Below are positions 38,183-48,499 of a stretch of DNA of 64,000 bases, piece after piece. Location: NCBI GenBank assembly GCA_933228895.1, contig OW121855.1, positions 47,320,698 through 47,384,697 on the forward strand, given 5' to 3'. The translations under genes were made by a program, and so were the position numbers. The stretch's first letter is position 1; every line of letters begins with the position of its first letter. The notes beneath the pieces were generated by a model that was given only the letters and a program-made list of their open reading frames with translations, was not told where the DNA came from and did no database searches. The DNA comes from Platycnemis pennipes (lineage: Eukaryota; Arthropoda; Insecta; Odonata; Platycnemididae).

Positions 38183-38478
38183 CACTGTAAAAAGTAGATC
38201 TGATTTTAAGGTACAAAAGCGATCTGAATTTCAGATGCAACAATTTTAAGACAGGGTATGTTGAATTTCAGCAGTAATATCTTGTCTAAAAATAAGGCAG
38301 GTGAACGACTGAAAATCAGACCATCCAGAATCCTGCTTCCTCTGCTTCCTGCTTAACTGCTCCTGTACCAACCATCCATGTTCCTGCCTCTTCCGCACCT
38401 TGCATCCGTGTTCCTGCCTTAAACCAGACAGCGCTTAAATTCAGATCGCATTGAAAATCAGATCAACTTTTTACAGTG
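38183..38478. mobile_element. TA-flanked MITE with CACTGTAAAAAGT ends (296 bp)
   Basis: The left end CACTGTAAAAAGTAGATCTG and the reverse-complemented right end CACTGTAAAAAGTTGATCTG form ~25-bp terminal repeats with one mismatch. TA lies at both borders (38181-38182 and 38479-38480), as for Tc1/mariner-type or related TA-targeting elements. The interior holds AGATCTGATTTT-like words again in inverted form, and a pyrimidine-rich central part with repeated TGTTCCTGCCT. No transposase is present. Confidence 0.88.
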
Positions 38479-38489
38479 TATGCTTATTT

Positions 38490-40040
38490 AATGGCAAAGC
38501 CAAGCAGTATTTGTAGCTCAACGATGGTAATAACTGTTTCGTGTAATCTATTCTAAATCTGTACGTTAACAGTCCAGGTGAAAATCAAGCAGAACAAATG
38601 TATATTGGATCAGTTTTACGCGTTGATATCTAAAATTTCTGTGATGAAAAATGATATAGTGCACAAAGTTTTACTCAATTTAATAGCTTATTTGCAAGAA
38701 TTAAGTCCATGGGCAGAACGAGTATGTTTGTGATGCTAACTATAGTTGGCATAATTTTGAGGTACTAAATTTTGGGATAAGTTCAAACGTTTTCTGCATT
38801 TAAACAATGGAATGCAGGTGAAAACTTTTAAATCGAGGTCTTAATCTGTGGTCTTAATCGTTTTAATATCGGTGCTTCGTTAAAATCTCAGAAAAAGATA
38901 AACATGCCTGCTCTATATTTTTTAAAGGCTTGTAATCTTAGAGCACATTATTTATGAGTAAAAATTTCATGTTTTATCTTTATGCTCTTCAAACACATGT
39001 TTAAATATTAGGTTTTTTTATATGCAATATATTTACAGGTAAATATCCGTCCTTTCATCTGTTGCATCTGTCTTCAATGAGATTTTCCTTCTAACGTATT
39101 TTAACCGGTCCATTCCCCTGAGATAAGAATAAAATAAATGACAACAAGTTTTAGCAAACAATTGATCTATGGTACTGAAACAATCTGATCTCTCTCCTAT
39201 ACTCTCTATACTAAGCGGAAGGAATACAAGTTTTCTCACCTAGTTCAAATGCTATAAACTATTAATTTCAATGCTATACGTCGGTCAACTTGATATTTTC
39301 TATGAATTGCTGCAATATCCATCTAAGGTCAATGAGAAAGTCAAAGTCATCACAATCGATCATTTCCTGAAATTGCCGTGGTTTGATCGTTTTGAAGACT
39401 TTTTATATGTTTTCATCGAATATTTAGTCTTCAAATACGTTTTATTGGTAGTCGATCAGTAAAAGATCCGAAATTTTTACAAAAATGTAGCACAGGAGTT
39501 GGTACCGAAATTTAATTCATAAAAAGAATCATCGGTGTGAATATACACACGTATTACTCGTATTCCTTTTTGAGCAGAAACCAACGTTCAAATATGGAGC
39601 AGACATTTTGGGATACATGCTTTCAAATCTCATTCACGTGAAACTAAATTGGAAGGACGGGTGACCACTAAAATTATGCGGACTTTGACGCCCTGTAATT
39701 TTGGGTTGATTCCGGATGAAGGAATTTATTTCCGTTCCATTTTTGGCCAAAACGACCATATAAATTCATGCGATTGAAATTAAATTTACGTCTCGTTTTT
39801 GAGCATACTTTTCGTGACAACATCATTTATTTTCTCACTGCGACATTCCTCATGTTTTACACTTTTCCCCTCGAAGTATTTCTGTTCGTATACTCCATTG
39901 GCACAAAAGCATAAAATATATATCAAGGCTCCACTTATGAGAAGACCTTTCTTATTATTAGCAACGTCAGTGAATTGGAATTACGAGGTAAATTGAATAG
40001 AATAAGGCGATACTTTATGAAAAATTGACAAAGTTAATAA
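38490..40040. other. No gene recognised; second copy of the ~60-bp dispersed repeat
   Basis: 39481-39541 repeats the 37986-38046 segment with a few changes. The remaining sequence has AT-rich frames without motifs. Confidence 0.5.
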
Positions 40041-40054
40041 AAACTTGTCACCAG

Positions 40055-40560
40055 GCCTAGCCGATGTTTTCATGGACAATTTAGAATCCAGGTTATTCAT
40101 TTCGAACCACCCGCTCATCAAAAATATTTTCTTTACTATAGATATGTTGATGATGTGATTGTTTATGGACGGGGAGCCTCAGGCAGCTGGATCAATTTTT
40201 AGTTTTACTTAATTCCTTGCATGAAGCTATCAGTTATACGATGGAGATTGGCATTAATAACTTAAACTTTCTAGATTTAACTATTTCCCTCAATGATGGC
40301 AATCACAATTTTTCTATTTACCGAAAAAGCACTTATTCCGATGCCATCTTTCCCAAGGACTTAAACCACCATTATTCTCATAAACTGGCCCCTTTTCACT
40401 CGTTTTTAAATCGTTTGACTACTGTTCCGCTGACTGGTTAAGAATTTAACAAAGAATTGAATACCATGAAACTCCTTGCGGTCAGAAACGGTTATGAGTC
40501 TTCTCTCATTGACAAGCTTCTTATAAGGAAACAAAGAAGGTTGACCACTTAATCATCCAC
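40055..40560 (+). pseudogene. PLE reverse-transcriptase (palm and thumb, broken)
   Basis: LSPGLADVFMDNLE is followed by YYRYVDDVIVYGRG, with the catalytic VDD codons at 40146-40154. The frame then shifts to LDQFLVLLNSLHEA and on to the thumb: NNLNFLDLTISL, FSIYRKSTYSDAIFP, HKLAPFHSFLNRL. A TAA at 40439-40441 interrupts before EFNKELNTMKLLAV. RYVDD plus INFLDLTI and IYRKPT-like blocks are diagnostic of Penelope-like RTs rather than LINE RTs. Confidence 0.9.
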
Positions 40561-40743
40561 CAGCCTTTCTCAAATTGTTCCCACAGGCAAGAAATGGACA
40601 AAGTTGCCGTTAATAAGCAACTACATGTCCAAATGTATTAATAGAATATTTCGCAATGTAAATTTGAAGCCTCATTTTTATTCTAGAATGACCATTGGAA
40701 ACTTTGTAATTCTGAAGATGTTTTTAATCCTTTAAACAAAAGT

Positions 40744-41013
40744 GGAGTGTATGTGTTAAGATGTGATACTCAGGACTGCAATTGTTTTTATATAGGTCAG
40801 ACAGATAGAAGTTTTAACATCAGGACAAAGGAACATTGTAATTCTTTTATTCATGGTGACAACAAGTCCGTCTTTGCTTCTCATTCATCTGGTTTTAATC
40901 ACCTGTATGATTTTAGAGTAGGGATTTTAAATGTTCATGATAAAGGTGCAATGATGGATTTCTTAGAAAATATTGAGATTGCATCTGCTTCCAATGCTTT
41001 GGGACCAAAATAG
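40744..41013 (+). pseudogene. PLE GIY-YIG endonuclease domain
   Basis: An open frame of about 88 codons to the stop at 41011-41013. It reads GVYVLRC...FYIGQTDRSF (the GIY and YIG elements), then NIRTKEHCNSF (the conserved Arg region), then FLENIEIASAS with the conserved Glu region near the end. Two cysteines precede FYIGQT, as in several PLE families. The domain nicks DNA at the target. It is the only long intact frame of the element, but it is detached from the RT by frameshifts. Confidence 0.88.
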
Positions 41014-41404
41014 TAAAATGAAATTGTACCCTTCAATGTATCCCCATTGTACCATGTTCCCGTCCCACCTTTAAAAAGCATTTCCCCGTCATCCTGACCT
41101 TCAACACATACCATCTAACCTTCCCACTCCTGCAGTTTCTCCCTCATTTGGAGTATATATAAGGGCTTGCCACCGTGTAAATATCAGAACATCCTTGACA
41201 ATGACACGGGAGTGTCGAAACCGGTAGGGTTTCTCAATAAAAGTGTGAAAAATACAAAGTTAAGTTTTTCTTACACTACGACATCAATGCTGTTTTCTGC
41301 ATCAATCAGTAATTGGCCTTCGTTTTACGTTGCATTCTTTGCTTGTTTTTCCATCTCGGACATATGTACATTCTCGCCTAGCTATTCCCTCCGATATCAT
41401 GAGT

Positions 41405-42741
41405 TAGGGCTGTGCGGTGCAGGAAATCCTGAACCGGTTCTGGGTTCTGAAAAAAACCGTTTACGAAAGTGGTGAACCGGTAAAATATATCGAACCGGTG
41501 TTTTCTACTGAACCGGTGTTTTCTACTGAACCGGTGTTTTCTCCCGAACCGGTGTTTTCTACTGAACCGGTGTTTTCTCCTGAACCGGTGTTTTCTACTG
41601 AACCGGTGTGTGTACTGAACCGGTGATTTCTCCTGTACCGGTATTACTCCTGTACCAGCGTTTTCTACTGGACCATTTTTTTATGAACAGTTTTTCCTCT
41701 GAAGTTTTTTTTTGTCATACAAAATGATTTTTGCCAAAATTTTTATTACTTATGTTTTTAAAGACGTGTTTTTTTGTAAGTAGATATTTCTTAACAACGC
41801 GGGTACGCTTTCCTGAAATGAACAGTGAAGACTGAGAGTGTTTGCGTAAACCAATGGTTTTATGTGAGGCCTGGGCGTACACATAAATTGCCTTTTGTAA
41901 TTGTAACGGTGATGAAATTCACATATTGCTGAAGAATTACATTGCAGAATTTCCACAGATATTTATTCACTTAACACAACGCATTTCGTTGTTAAAACAA
42001 CATCATCTTGTTCTTCTCATTTAAAAATATCTCACCACACTTTGGCATAAAATATTCTTGGAATGAACTTACAATATTGGGCATTGATAATCAACGTCAA
42101 AATGTTCAAATTTCGTTTGAATTAGACACATCTTATGCACGATAATTCCCCTCCATGCATTGTGGACACGAATTTTGCGGTTGACGTGAGCAGTTGTATT
42201 ATCCTCTCACTTCATGCTTAGCATGAACTTAAAACAATGCTCCTTCCTCCTCGAAGTCTCCCAAAACCCACCGCGTTTAATAAAAATTGCTATTGCACTA
42301 ATGTGAAGGATAATTAACTCTCTCTTATGCGTTCTAATCGTCTAAAAAACAATATAACATGAAAAAAACGATACATCCTGTTGAGATATATGTGTGACAA
42401 TGCTTTACATGGGTGAGTGCTCGCTCTGAACTCTAGCGGCCGATTATTTGTAAGACAACAGCCAGACGGACAACTTATAGCACATGAAAGTTCACAGGCG
42501 TGGTCGTCAGCCATCCTGGCTGCGAGCAGAGACACGCGGAGGCGTGAAAGCCGAGCAGCCAATGGTTATCGGTGATTCAGAACCTCTTCCCCGGTGCACC
42601 GGTGTAGAACCGCTTCCGCGGTGCACCGGTTAAGAACCGATTCTCCGGTGCATCGGTTTTTTTCCTACAATTGAAGTGGCCTGCCGGTTCTGAAAAGAAC
42701 CGAACCGCTGAACCGTTGCACCGGAAAACCGCCCGGCCCTA
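41405..42741. mobile_element. hAT-like element with AACCGG-rich ends (1337 bp)
   Basis: A perfect 8-bp duplication, TCATGAGT, flanks it (41397-41404 and 42742-42749). The ends are TAGGGCTGTGCGGTGCAG on the left and TAGGGCCGGGCGGTTTTC on the reverse-complemented right, so the terminal repeat proper is short and imperfect. Sub-terminally both sides are dense in AACCGG/CCGGTGCA words: an 18-bp array on the left (41492-41669), and three GGTGCACCGGT-like blocks on the right (42590-42660). The interior is AT-rich without a recognisable transposase. Size and duplication fit a non-autonomous hAT. Confidence 0.88.
41492..41669. repeat. 18-bp minisatellite (about 10 copies) inside the hAT-like element
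   Basis: The unit GAACCGGTGTTTTCTACT starts at 41492, 41510, 41528, 41546, 41564, 41582 and 41600, then in decayed 17-18 bp forms to 41669. TACT and TCCT/TCCC variants alternate, which suggests a 36-bp higher-order duplication step. Because 18 is divisible by 3, it gives a frame of repeated EPVFST/EPVFSP, but this is a by-product and not a gene. Confidence 0.95.
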
Positions 42742-42749
42742 TCATGAGT

Positions 42750-43150
42750 CATCAGGAGAGCATGTGTCTATTAGGGCCCTCTGCTACTATGAAAGAAGAA
42801 ATGTGCCTCATAGAAAGGGTCTTTTTGATTAGCCATCTGTACTAAATAGTAACCTGTCATCTTTACCCAGTTGGCAGTCCAATTATTTAGTTGGAGTCGG
42901 GTTGATTTCTGATAAGACAGATTTGAGTTTTTTCCTCGTGATATTAGTGATCCGAATCGCTCTGAATACATCTATTCAGTAACATGTACATATGTATATC
43001 AAGAGGAATCCTAGATAGTTGCAAGCCAGTATAAATACTTTTAGCTGAGCCAACTAATAGCACGTATATGCATGCTTGCTATGTCCTATAAATATTTTTT
43101 TATTTGTTATATTTTGACTAAAATGTTGCTACTAATCCAATTTAAGCATA
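42750..43150. other. No gene recognised
   Basis: Flank of the hAT-like insertion. AT-rich, with only a short frame at 42771-42971 that has no motif. Confidence 0.45.
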
Positions 43151-43157
43151 ATAGACA

Positions 43158-43243
43158 GCGTGAGTGCGTGTTTTTTTTGTGAATTCACCCCCTGCCACAC
43201 CTCTATGGTGGCTTGTGGGGTATTATACAAATGTAAATGTAAA
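43158..43243 (+). mobile_element. Orphan 3' tail of the CR1/L2-like LINE
   Basis: CACCCCCTGCCACACCTCTA, TGGTGGCTTGTGGGGTATTA and then ATGTAAATGTAAA correspond to the sense-strand end of the LINE at 20405, including its hexamer-type tail. Only the last ~85 bp are present. This is the best preserved of the orphan tails. Confidence 0.75.
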
Positions 43244-43249
43244 AGCTCA

Positions 43250-44275
43250 TCCCATTTTTCTATTTTTAACCCAATGTGTTTTTGGCACGCATCGGTGATA
43301 TTGTCACATGAGGGACTTTGAATGGCTGCTGTAGGTAGGTCGTTAATGTGCTGACCTGGTTCCCCAGTGGTTGTGTTTGAATACCGTTTGTCTAAGTACA
43401 GTAAATTACTGTTAGACGTTGCGATATAATACAACCGTTGGATCACTTATAATTTGTAACTACTCCTATTATAATGAGGGACTTGGGTATGGCATCATAC
43501 GTACGGGTTAAAGTTGAAATTTAAAGAATACTGACGTAATAAAATCAGTCACACGCATATGCGTGCATATTTGAATATGCATCTACAATTTTGCATCATG
43601 AAAGTATATTTGAGATGCTTTCGGCTACTGATCAGTGCCCCATGCAAAAGTCAGGTGGATCCTTAAGCCACCAAAGCCGCAAAATCTCTAATACACGGTT
43701 AATTGCATAGAAAGATAAAATCCTGGAATGGGCATGAGGAAAATAATGGCCGAACTTCCCTGCCAGGCAAATTTTTCCACCCGGTAGAAATTGCTCTGCA
43801 AGAAATCTACTTTAATTCCTTATGCTCATTTTTAGCATTAAATTATTATAACTCATTAGAATTTAAATGGTGAAGACTTTAGGATTCCCAAGTCAGTTCG
43901 TAATCATTGACAGCGTAAATTGTTTTACTTTTTGAACCTATTCTCATAGAGTTCTTCCATGCTTGATTGCATTGTGAGTCAATTTCTCTTCAGAGTCTTC
44001 TGCATTACCAATAATAAATTAGGGAGATGTGTTGAAAATGCTATCCAGAGGACTCTGTTTCTCTCCGGTTTTCAGCACCATCTGTAAAACCTACTCGTAA
44101 ACATATTATTGTTTCTTGCTATTCTTGGCGTTCCTTACTGAGAGAAATGCGATCTGATTAGAATGAAACGTTTTAGATTCCTTTCGGAGAAGATATGGGC
44201 AGGTTTTCTATTGTGCTGGGTCAAACTTGAGTTCACTTACAGCCGTAGTATATAAATCTTGGAACTCCAGCTACA
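43250..44275. other. No gene recognised
   Basis: AT-rich. If the exon at 44281-44505 is real, this is the start of its downstream intron on the minus strand. No second exon could be identified here. Confidence 0.4.
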
Positions 44276-44280
44276 CCTAC

Positions 44281-44505
44281 CTTGCAAATCTTTTCATCAC
44301 AGAGAGCCCTAAGTCTGAGAAGACGACCGAGTTTGTCAAACTGAGCCATCTCCGGGTCCTCTTTCTCTGGACGTAATGAGTCAAGAATTTGGTGTTTTCG
44401 GCTCTGCTTTCCCATCCCTGTAAGCTCCCAACTTTGTCCAATCCCCAAGTGCTCAAAGATTTTTGCCGTAGATGGACGCGTGCGGATCTTGGAGAGAACC
44501 GACTG
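44281..44505 (-). CDS. Candidate internal protein-coding exon of an unnamed host gene
   Basis: On the minus strand a pyrimidine tract ending TTTTTTTCCCAG (acceptor AG at 44506-44507) precedes CAG TCG GTT..., and the segment ends ...TGC AAG before GTAGGT (donor, 44275-44280). The 225 nt between are exactly 75 open codons, phase 0 at both ends. The peptide is mixed and soluble-looking, with many charged residues: QSVLSKIRTRPSTAKIFEHL at the start, LTGMGKQSRKHQ mid-way, RLLRLRALCDEKICK at the end. It has no transmembrane segment, low complexity or transposon motif. Codons carry more G/C in third positions than the neighbouring DNA. I do not recognise the family. It sits directly downstream (minus sense) of a ~520-bp pyrimidine-rich tract. 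A chance open frame or an unrecognised repeat are the alternatives. Confidence 0.55.
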
Positions 44506-44509
44506 CTGG

Positions 44510-45035
44510 GAAAAAAATTGGGGGAAGAGTGAAGAGAGAAGGAAAGAGTAAAAAGGAGTGACGAGGATGGATGGAAGGATATTGTTTCAACAGATCATGG
44601 TGCGGAAGGGCGGGTGATATAGAGGTGGAAGCAATGGCCGGAGTGGAGAAAGAGTTTGGCAGTATTCGGGTGGAAAGTGGTTAGAAGGGAAGGGCAGCAG
44701 CAGGAAAAGGGTGGAGGTTGACGGAGTGCGTGGATGAAGGTGAAAGGGGGGTGGGCGGGTGAAACGTTGGATCGAGTGTTGTCTCAGTATGAGAGGAGTA
44801 AGAGTTGCCCTGGAGAGGGAGGAAGGGACGGTTTTGCTGCAAATGGAAAAAGGGGGAAAGCGAGGGAGAGGAAGAGAGAGAGGAGAGAAAGAGAGAGGGG
44901 AGAGAAAGATGCGGAGTGAAGTAAGGGGAGAAGATATGGAAGGTGTTTTTGGGTGAAGAAGACCTTCAAGGGGCGCGCTCCGAAGGATGTTTGAGAGGTG
45001 AGTTTTGGTGGGAGAGAGAGTTGAGATGGAGAGGA
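44510..45035. other. Purine-rich island (+), pyrimidine-rich on the minus strand
   Basis: Nearly continuous G/A-rich + strand with (GA)n runs near 44868-44900. It lies immediately upstream (minus sense) of the acceptor of the candidate exon. The Ser/Pro/Leu-rich minus-strand frames (such as 44587-45123) reflect composition only. Confidence 0.6.
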
Positions 45036-45039
45036 GATG

Positions 45040-47870
45040 AAATGCACGTTTTTCTTCTCTTCCCAGAAGCCTGAGGTCCGTTTTAATGCTCGGTTGCTCC
45101 TCGCTCGGGAAATGGTTTCCCATTTAGATTGCGCTGTACTTTTAACACTCGATAGTTTCGCAGTTGCATACTCCTCAGGTTTCCTTTTTTTTCCAACTCC
45201 CGCCATCCGTTCACTCAGTTCCCTAGCACCTTATGCCCTCGACTCTTTTTATCTTAACAGCTTCTGGTGGTTGTTGTTTTTCACCTTTCCCGGAACGCGT
45301 ACGGTGTCACAGACTTTTCTGAAACATCTTCCTTGGCTCGTGCCGGCACTTCAGATTCTTTTCTTTGCGCTCGTTTGTTTTGTGAACCTTGTCTCCTTTT
45401 GCCTCTCCAAAACTCATTAGATGAAATAATAATGAAACTTTCTGGGCGTGAAAATCGTCAAGTGCATATAATAGAGAGCACTTTTGGGAATTACGGTCGC
45501 ACACTTGTTTTCCTCTCGTCTTTCTCTTTTGACTAATTTTACCCCCGCTCGGGATAAGCCTCTCAGTGAAAACCACTTTGCTCCTAAATTAGAGAAAATT
45601 TACCCTGTACCGTTTGTTTCCGTTTTAAACATGAACTGGGACCTCGCTGTGCTGCTAAAATATTCTGAGGACCGTTGTCAACCTTCTGTGCCTCATCTCT
45701 ATTTGTTTTTCACAACATCATGAATAATTCTATTCCCATAAAAGAGAAGAAATACGATCACCAATGTTCTATTTTCCAAAGGTCATTTAAGCTACAAAAG
45801 TTAATTCGAATCCGTATATAGTTATACTTTTAATATTTTAAGTAGTAAAATATACATCCTTTAAAAAAGGAAATAGTCATATGAAATATATGGAGCCAGA
45901 GGTGAAGGAAGTGAAATAGAAAATTTATTTAAAAATGAATTGGTTAACTGATAAGAGAATCGCGTGCAGAGATGCGTATAAAGACGTATTGTTGACTTAT
46001 GGTGATATTCAATTTATCTTTAAGAATTATGAAACGTAATATTTTCATTTTTTATTCTTGGGAGAAGTAAATTTTTCTTTTTTTAAATATTTTGGAGTTC
46101 ACGAAGCCTCTTGAATGCCGACTTAATATTAATAGTGATTTGTCTCTGAAAGATGTTATCGGTGTAATTGCCTTCAGAAAAAAATATTGCACAAGGCATA
46201 AATCGTTCCAGGACAAGTTCACCATTAGTTAGTTAATGCTTAATGCAGTGAAACCACTCAATAGTTTATGTGTTTGGTACAGAAAAAAATCAACTGGTTA
46301 ATTTATTTAACTAGCAAATTTATCTATGCAGCGACTACGACGCTATATTAAGATATAAAGGCATCCATTAAGCATATGTAAACTTTTTTTTGCTATTGAA
46401 AAATGACTTCCTTTAACATTCTACGTATATGATTATCTTGAGTTGAAAAGGTTTACTGTTATGTGAATGGAAAGGGAAAAAGCAGGGTCACGTATCTGTC
46501 GATGGCTAAGAGATTGCTCCCAATTTCTTAGATGAGGTTAGAAAATATTTCTGGAAAAGTTCCATAGATACATTTGCTTATAGAAATTATGTTTTTTATC
46601 CATCGTAAGCAACTTTTTTTCACAAGATAGCTAGCCTGGAATGCCTGTTAATGGTTTCCACTCTGCCATCCCAGTCCGTTGAGGATAGTGTTCATTACTT
46701 AGAGATATTAGTTTCATTACTGGGCATGCTCTGCCACTGGTGAATGTAAAACCAATCGTTTATAGGTGACCGCTGTTCTCAGGTACCCTCTAAGAAAGGT
46801 TTGACTGGTTTTTTAAACTGATGAAACAAAAGCCTTAATATTGACTTTCAATGACAGCAAAATTTTTACCTTTGGAATCCGAAAAAATGCCCGTAATTTA
46901 AAACCGGTAACGGTGACGGATCTTCCGATCTCACAGGATCTCATATGCCTCATGGCAGTGCAACGTTGTTTCCCTGCCAACCTTTTGCCGCCTTCATGAT
47001 TTGTATGCATGTAGCCTTGTGTCGTCAGATGCTCTATAAACTTCTACTCTCCGCAACCGCGAAGAACTTCGGCGCTCACGAGTTTGAAAACAGTCGGGGG
47101 GGCTAACTTCACGCCGCTCGACAACCCGATACATCGTTGTACGCAGCGGAGAAGCTGCGAACGCTGAATGCCGAGTTGATTCGCGCCCGTTCCTATGTTT
47201 CCTCACGCGCAAATTAGGATTCCATTACACGGTCCAAAGTTTTGCAATAGACGAGGAGATGGTGCTTGAGGTATGATGCAATTTCCGGAAGCAAAAATTT
47301 TCACACGTCCCGTCAAAGCCGCAGCTGAGTTCGAAATTACACGCTGAACGTAGTATACAGTCAAAATACGCGAATAGAAAATTGGGGTAAAGTAGTCTCA
47401 TGCATAAACTTCATGAAAATGTGCTCGTCCATCTTCTGCATCGTAATTATTACAATTCATGTAATACATGACTCGCATAAATCGATATATATCGAAAACC
47501 ATTGCTAACATCTGATTGGAAAAATATTTTGATAACATCTAATTTAATTATATTCTACCATTTTCAAATGCTTTCTCACGTATTTAATCACATGGAATTA
47601 AGTGTGGAACTCCATAATTAATGCCCTGGATTCGACCTTGGTTTCGTCTATAAATTGGAAAGAATTACTACTCGACCCTCGCTATTTGGTGAAATAATTT
47701 ACTTAGTCCAAAATAATAGTTTTTCCCATGAATAGGCGAAATATTTTTGCACCACGCATGATAAATAAACAAACCTTACAAAATCATTGTTTGTAAAATA
47801 CAAACATTGAATATAAAATTCCAGCAGCAAAAGGAGAGCAAATTAAAATCTTGGTAGGGGTTGACGTACA
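45040..47870. other. No gene recognised; CpG-rich patch at 46890-47215
   Basis: 45040-45720 has pyrimidine-rich frames without motifs. 46890-47215 is CpG-dense with open frames on the minus strand that I cannot place. The rest is AT-rich. Confidence 0.4.
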
Positions 47871-47874
47871 TCTG

Positions 47875-48305
47875 GACGGTTTTACTATATGGTGGCGATG
47901 CATGGACGATAACAGCAGCAGAGAGTTCAAGGCTAGAAGCATTGGAAATGTGGTGCTACTGAAGAATGATGAAGGTAAAATGGATCGATTGAGTGAACAA
48001 CGAAGAAGTTTTAAGAAGAGTGGGAGACAGAGAAGTCTACTGATAGCCCTAAAAAGAAGACGGAACAACTTAATCGACCATGTCTTATGACACGATAGCC
48101 TAATGAAAGAAAATCGTCGAGGGAACAGTGAACGGAAAGAATGGAAAAGGCAGGCCTCGTATGAGATGCATGAAACAGGTTGTGAAGGATGTAAAAGAGA
48201 AGAATTACATAAATATGAAGAGTTTGGCCAGTAGAAGAATCGAGCGGAGTGCTGCGTCAAACCAATCCTCGGATTGTTGACCCATGATGATATTGACGAT
48301 GATGA
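47875..48305 (+). mobile_element. RTE-like LINE 3' end
   Basis: In changing frames the + strand reads YGGDAWTITAAESSRLEALE, EMWCY, KRRRNNLIDHVL, then KGRPRMRCMKQVVKDVKEKN, and ends SAASNQSSDC before the GATGATATTGACGATGATGA tail. These are the standard post-RT blocks (YGSEAWT; LEALEMWCYRR; RRNNLIGHILRH; GRGRPRM; W...SNQ) of the RTE-like family also at 36.3 and 58.5 kb. Several frameshifts and stops are present. Confidence 0.85.
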
Positions 48306-48499
48306 GGGGTTAACGATTTTAAAATTAACCCTAGTGCTTTTATAAGGTTAATGTGTTGCACCATAAAAAAGACAAGAAGACATAAGATGTAAACAGCTAT
48401 CTTACAAACGAAATATTACGTTTTTGTGGCCATACTATCGTTCATCAGGCCGTGAAACTCAATTTTCACTTTACGCAGCCATTGCCTCGCCCTGTTAAT

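Larger units (their letters stand above)
40043..41282 (+). mobile_element. Penelope-like element, 5'-truncated
   Basis: It keeps the second half of the single PLE ORF (RT, linker, GIY-YIG) and a 3' noncoding end: TGTCGAAACCGGTAGGG, then AATAAAAGTGTGAAAAATAC. That end is a recognised PLE 3' pattern. PLEs use a telomerase-related RT and a GIY-YIG nuclease to insert themselves. The copy begins at the LSPGLADVFMDNLE motif and has at least one frameshift (40172-40182) and one stop (TAA 40439-40441), so it is inactive. A hAT-like element starts about 120 bp after its end. Confidence 0.9.

Noticed and set aside
37986..39541. A retrovirus-like LTR pair
   Set aside because: The repeats are only ~60 bp. 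They lack TG...CA ends, a primer-binding site, a polypurine tract and gag/pol motifs between them.
41417..41626. Peptide repeat EPVFST/EPVFSP
   Set aside because: It is a translation of the 18-bp minisatellite inside a hAT-like element, with no start context or gene around it.
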